Shown here piece by piece: positions 61,378 to 64,000 of a stretch of DNA of 64,000 bases (position 1 is the stretch's first letter; the number at the start of each line of letters is the position of its first letter). The DNA is from Pycnococcus provasolii. Taxonomy: Eukaryota; Chlorophyta; Pseudoscourfieldiophyceae; Pseudoscourfieldiales. The notes under the pieces are model-generated. The model was not told the origin of the DNA, ran no database searches, and saw nothing but the letters and a program-made list of their open reading frames with translations. The stretch is taken from NCBI GenBank assembly GCA_049487715.1, contig CP150574.1, positions 1 through 64,000 on the forward strand, given 5' to 3'. The position numbers were made by a program, and so were the translations under genes.

Positions 61378-63719
61378 ATGCTCTCATTTTTGTCGGAGAA
61401 GCTCACGGGTGCGAAGCAGTTCCCGTACGTCCTAGAAGACACGCCAGAAGAACTCGGAGGATGGGCGCACTGGAACCACTTTCAGGGAACCAAGAGAGAA
61501 AACTCCATGCCAGTCTCCATATTCAAAATGTCGGGACGATCCAACACAGACGCCGCGGTACAAGCGGCACGCAACGGAATGAAGCGCTTGCGAACCATGA
61601 GACACCCGAACGTTGTCAGGTTCGTGGGCACAGAGGAAGAAGAGGATAAGCAGGGCGCGCCTTCTCTATACCTCATCACCGAGAAAGTTAGGCCGCTTCT
61701 CAGCGTACTCAGGGAACTCAGGCAGAAAATGTCCAAGGAACAGTGCAACGAGTACATAGCCATGGGACTCAGGGAAGTCACGAAGGCGATCGCGTTCTTA
61801 GCGAACGACTGCAAACTAGTTCACGGGAACGTTCGCATGAGCAGCATCGTTGTCACGGAAACGCTCGAGTGGAAACTTAACGCCTTTGACATGCTCGCGG
61901 AGCACCAAGCCGCAACCACGGGGGAATGGCCGCTGCGAACGTGGAGCTGGATGTCCCCCGGACAGTACAAGCCTGCGGAGGTGGGTAAGGGAGACTGGAG
62001 CGCGGTCGTCAACGGGCCGCCGTACGCGATCGACGCGTGGGGACTCGGGTGTCTCGTGCTAGAGGTGTTCTCAGGCGCGCCGCTCGACAAGATGGAGGAC
62101 CTGCGCAATATGGACGTCCTGCCTCCAAATCTTACCGCCGACTACCAGAAACTTCTCAGCTCGGCGCCGAACAAACGACTCTCCCCGCAGAAGTTCCTCG
62201 ACAAGGCGGAGTTCCTCAAGGTGAAAGGTGCCGAGCTCATCGAAGTCCTCGAGAACATCAACATGAAGGACAGCTCGGAGAAGGACATCTTCTTCCGCAA
62301 ACTGCCGCAAGCCGTGCCCACGCTGCCCACCCTCGTCGCGCAGAGGCGCGTCCTGCCGCTTCTCGCCAACGCGCTCGAGTACGGATCCGCGCCGGCGTCG
62401 GCGCTCACCAGCCTGCTCGCCATCGGCAAGGACCTCGACAGCGACGAGTTCGTTGCGAAGGTGGTTCCGTGCGTCGTCAAGCTGTTCGCGTCCACCGAGA
62501 GGTCGATTCGCATCGCACTGCTAAACAACATCGAGTCGTTCGGGCCGGCGATCCCCGACGGCGTGATGGACGAGCAGGTTTACCCGAATCTGTCGAATGG
62601 ATTCAACGACCCCACCGCTCACCTGCGAGAGCTCACGCTCAAGTCTATCGTCACTGTCGCGCCGAAGCTTAAGCAGAGCACGATCAACGCAAGCCTTCTC
62701 AAGCACCTAGCAAAGCTGCAGGTGGACGAAGAGCCGGCGATTCGCGCGAACACCACCATCTGCCTCAGCAACATCGCGCCGAACATGAGCGATGCCGCGT
62801 GCAAGCGCGTTCTCCTCAACGCCTTCACGCGTGCCCTGCGAGACGGGTTCCCCCCGCTCGAAGTGCGGGCCTGATGGCGATCGTCGCGACGCAGCAGTAC
62901 TATTCAAGCGCGGAGGTGGCGACGCGCGTGCTGCCCGTGGCTTCGCCGCTGCTTGTGGATACCGACGCGTCGGTGCGCGTTCACGCGTTCAGCCTGGTGG
63001 AAAATATGACCGCGGCACTGAAGGCGCAGTCGGATAAGCTTGCCGCCGCGGCGGAGATGGGCGGCGTCGATCCCACCGCCGCGAATGCCGCCATCGCCGC
63101 AGCCAACGCGTCGCCGATGCCAAAGGCGAAGGGCGGCGGTGTGCTGAGCTGGGCGGTGGGAAGCCTAAGCGCGTCGATGAGCAAAAAAGAGGGTGCTTCG
63201 GGGAGCGGCGCGTCGACTTCGTCCGCCGCGCCTCGCGCACCGGCGTCGTCGTCCGCACTAGCCGCACCGTCGAGGGCTTCGTCGGGAGCCGCCGCCGCCG
63301 CCGCCTCTTCTGCCGTCCCCCCTGCCGCGGCGGCAGCGCCGTCCGAGTACTCGGACACCACCGCGGCGGATGTTGGCAACGGCTGGGGCGACGACGACGA
63401 GCTCGACGTCGGTTTCGACGACGCTCCATCGGGTGGTGGTGGCGGCGGCGGCTTCGACAACGACGACGATGACGACGACGACGGCTGGGATGACGAGGCG
63501 GCTGAGCGAGAGGCGGCGGCGCGCGCTCGTCTGTCCGCGCGCCCCGCATCTCGCCCGACGCCCTCGCAGCCATCTGCCGCTGCTTCGCGCGGGCACGTAT
63601 CGCTCCAGAAGAAGGCGCCTATGAAGCTCGGCGCTCAGAAGCTAGGCGCAACGCGGCGCGGCGCGGGTGCGGGTGCGGCGAAGGACGACGACTGGAGCAA
63701 GCTGCTCGACGAGTTGTAA
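61378..63719 (+). CDS. SCYL1: SCYL1-type pseudokinase with HEAT repeats; one apparent frameshift
   Basis: Golgi/ER trafficking scaffold that binds COPI coats. About 780 residues after correction. Residues 1-290: kinase-like fold without catalytic residues (VHGNVRM where HRDLK is expected, no DFG). HEAT-like repeats follow (TERSIRIALLNNIESFG, AHLRELTLKSIVTVAPKL). At the C6 run 62850-62855 the frame runs to a TGA at 62874; one more C restores GFPPARSAGLMAIVATQQYY, which matches SCYL1. The tail is Ala/Ser-rich, acidic, with WGDDDELDVGFDD, and ends SKLLDEL. The ATG at 61378 has a CACCATG context. Confidence 0.9.
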
Positions 63720-63925
63720 CGCCATGCAATACGTTTTGTTGGCCAAAAGTGACATGTAGCGCAAGTCGGGAAAGCCGGCCAAAATGTAGACCTGATGTGG
63801 GCAGATGTCTCCCTAGCCCTAACCCTACTGTACTTGAAAATAAAAACGTTGGCTTTATTAGACCAACGTTCCTGCTTTTGTAGTTACTGTATAATTTTCT
63901 GTGTTCGCTTTCTTTTGAATAGCGG

Positions 63926-64000
63926 TTAGCATTGCCAAACCCGAACGACACCGTTCTCGTCTCCCGTGAAGAACTGGCCAGGAATCGCGTGCGATGCGAT
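63926..64000 (-). CDS. WD40-repeat protein, C-terminal fragment (cut by window edge)
   Basis: 24 codons from the window end to a TAA at 63926-63928. The translation FFTGDENGVVRVWQC is the last strand pair of a WD40 blade (GDxxGxVRVW). The 5' part lies beyond base 64000. It would be convergent with SCYL1, continuing the strand alternation. Confidence 0.6.
   Translation of the reverse strand: MASHAIPGQFFTGDENGVVRVWQC

Noticed and set aside
63619-63951. 110-codon minus-strand ORF at the window end
   Set aside because: It overlaps the SCYL1 end antisense and the 3' spacer, in a different frame from the WD40 fragment, which has a clear motif.

Overview
The window starts at a chromosome end: a (CCCTAA)n telomere at bases 1-171, followed inward by degenerate repeats. 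The rest is compact, GC-rich nuclear DNA with almost no introns. Gene content points to a flagellate green alga of prasinophyte grade. The starch enzymes carry plausible plastid transit peptides, there are plant-type TOM5 and NEDD1 genes and a plastid-type ribulose-phosphate epimerase, and both IFT172 and ARL6/BBS3 (cilium genes) are present with a P2X receptor of the kind known from Ostreococcus. The human-type TTAGGG telomere is less usual for green algae, so the species is not named here.

Layout. 1-1856: telomere and gene-poor subtelomere. 1857-2021: TOM5. 2.6-31.6 kb: a starch-metabolism neighbourhood with glucan, water dikinase (GWD), an ACT-domain alpha-amylase, a class III-type starch synthase, starch branching enzyme and an isoamylase-like protein that has lost its catalytic residues. 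Between these lie a coiled-coil protein, a P2X receptor, a receptor-like kinase with one recognisable intron, and NEDD1. 31.6-35.1 kb: Yae1-domain protein, GatA and PRP38B. 35,671-39,626: a PIF/Harbinger DNA transposon with perfect 46-bp inverted repeats, an intact transposase, a broken Myb-like gene and an internal 183-bp x 5 satellite. 39.8-51 kb: a WW/GAF-like membrane protein, EMC1, an EF-hand repeat membrane protein, ribulose-phosphate epimerase, a small helical protein and a MED8-like subunit. 51.2-52.3 kb: a decayed reverse-transcriptase element. 52.5-64 kb: ARL6 and IFT172 as a divergent ciliary pair, DIM1, an SCYL1-type pseudokinase, and the tail of a WD40 gene cut by the window edge.

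Organisation. Strands alternate almost perfectly: of 23 neighbouring pairs, only 3 share a strand. Nearly all genes sit in divergent pairs with intergenic spaces of about 150-960 bp and meet convergently with gaps of about 29-260 bp. A short motif, (T)AACCCCGAA, recurs in several of the divergent promoters. Four genes (GWD, WW/GAF, EMC1 signal peptide, SCYL1) are interrupted by single-base shifts inside homopolymers or simple repeats; these look like sequence errors or very recent lesions rather than old pseudogenes.

The starch genes would act together in the plastid: the synthase, branching enzyme and isoamylase-like factor build and shape the granule, while GWD and amylase open and degrade it.
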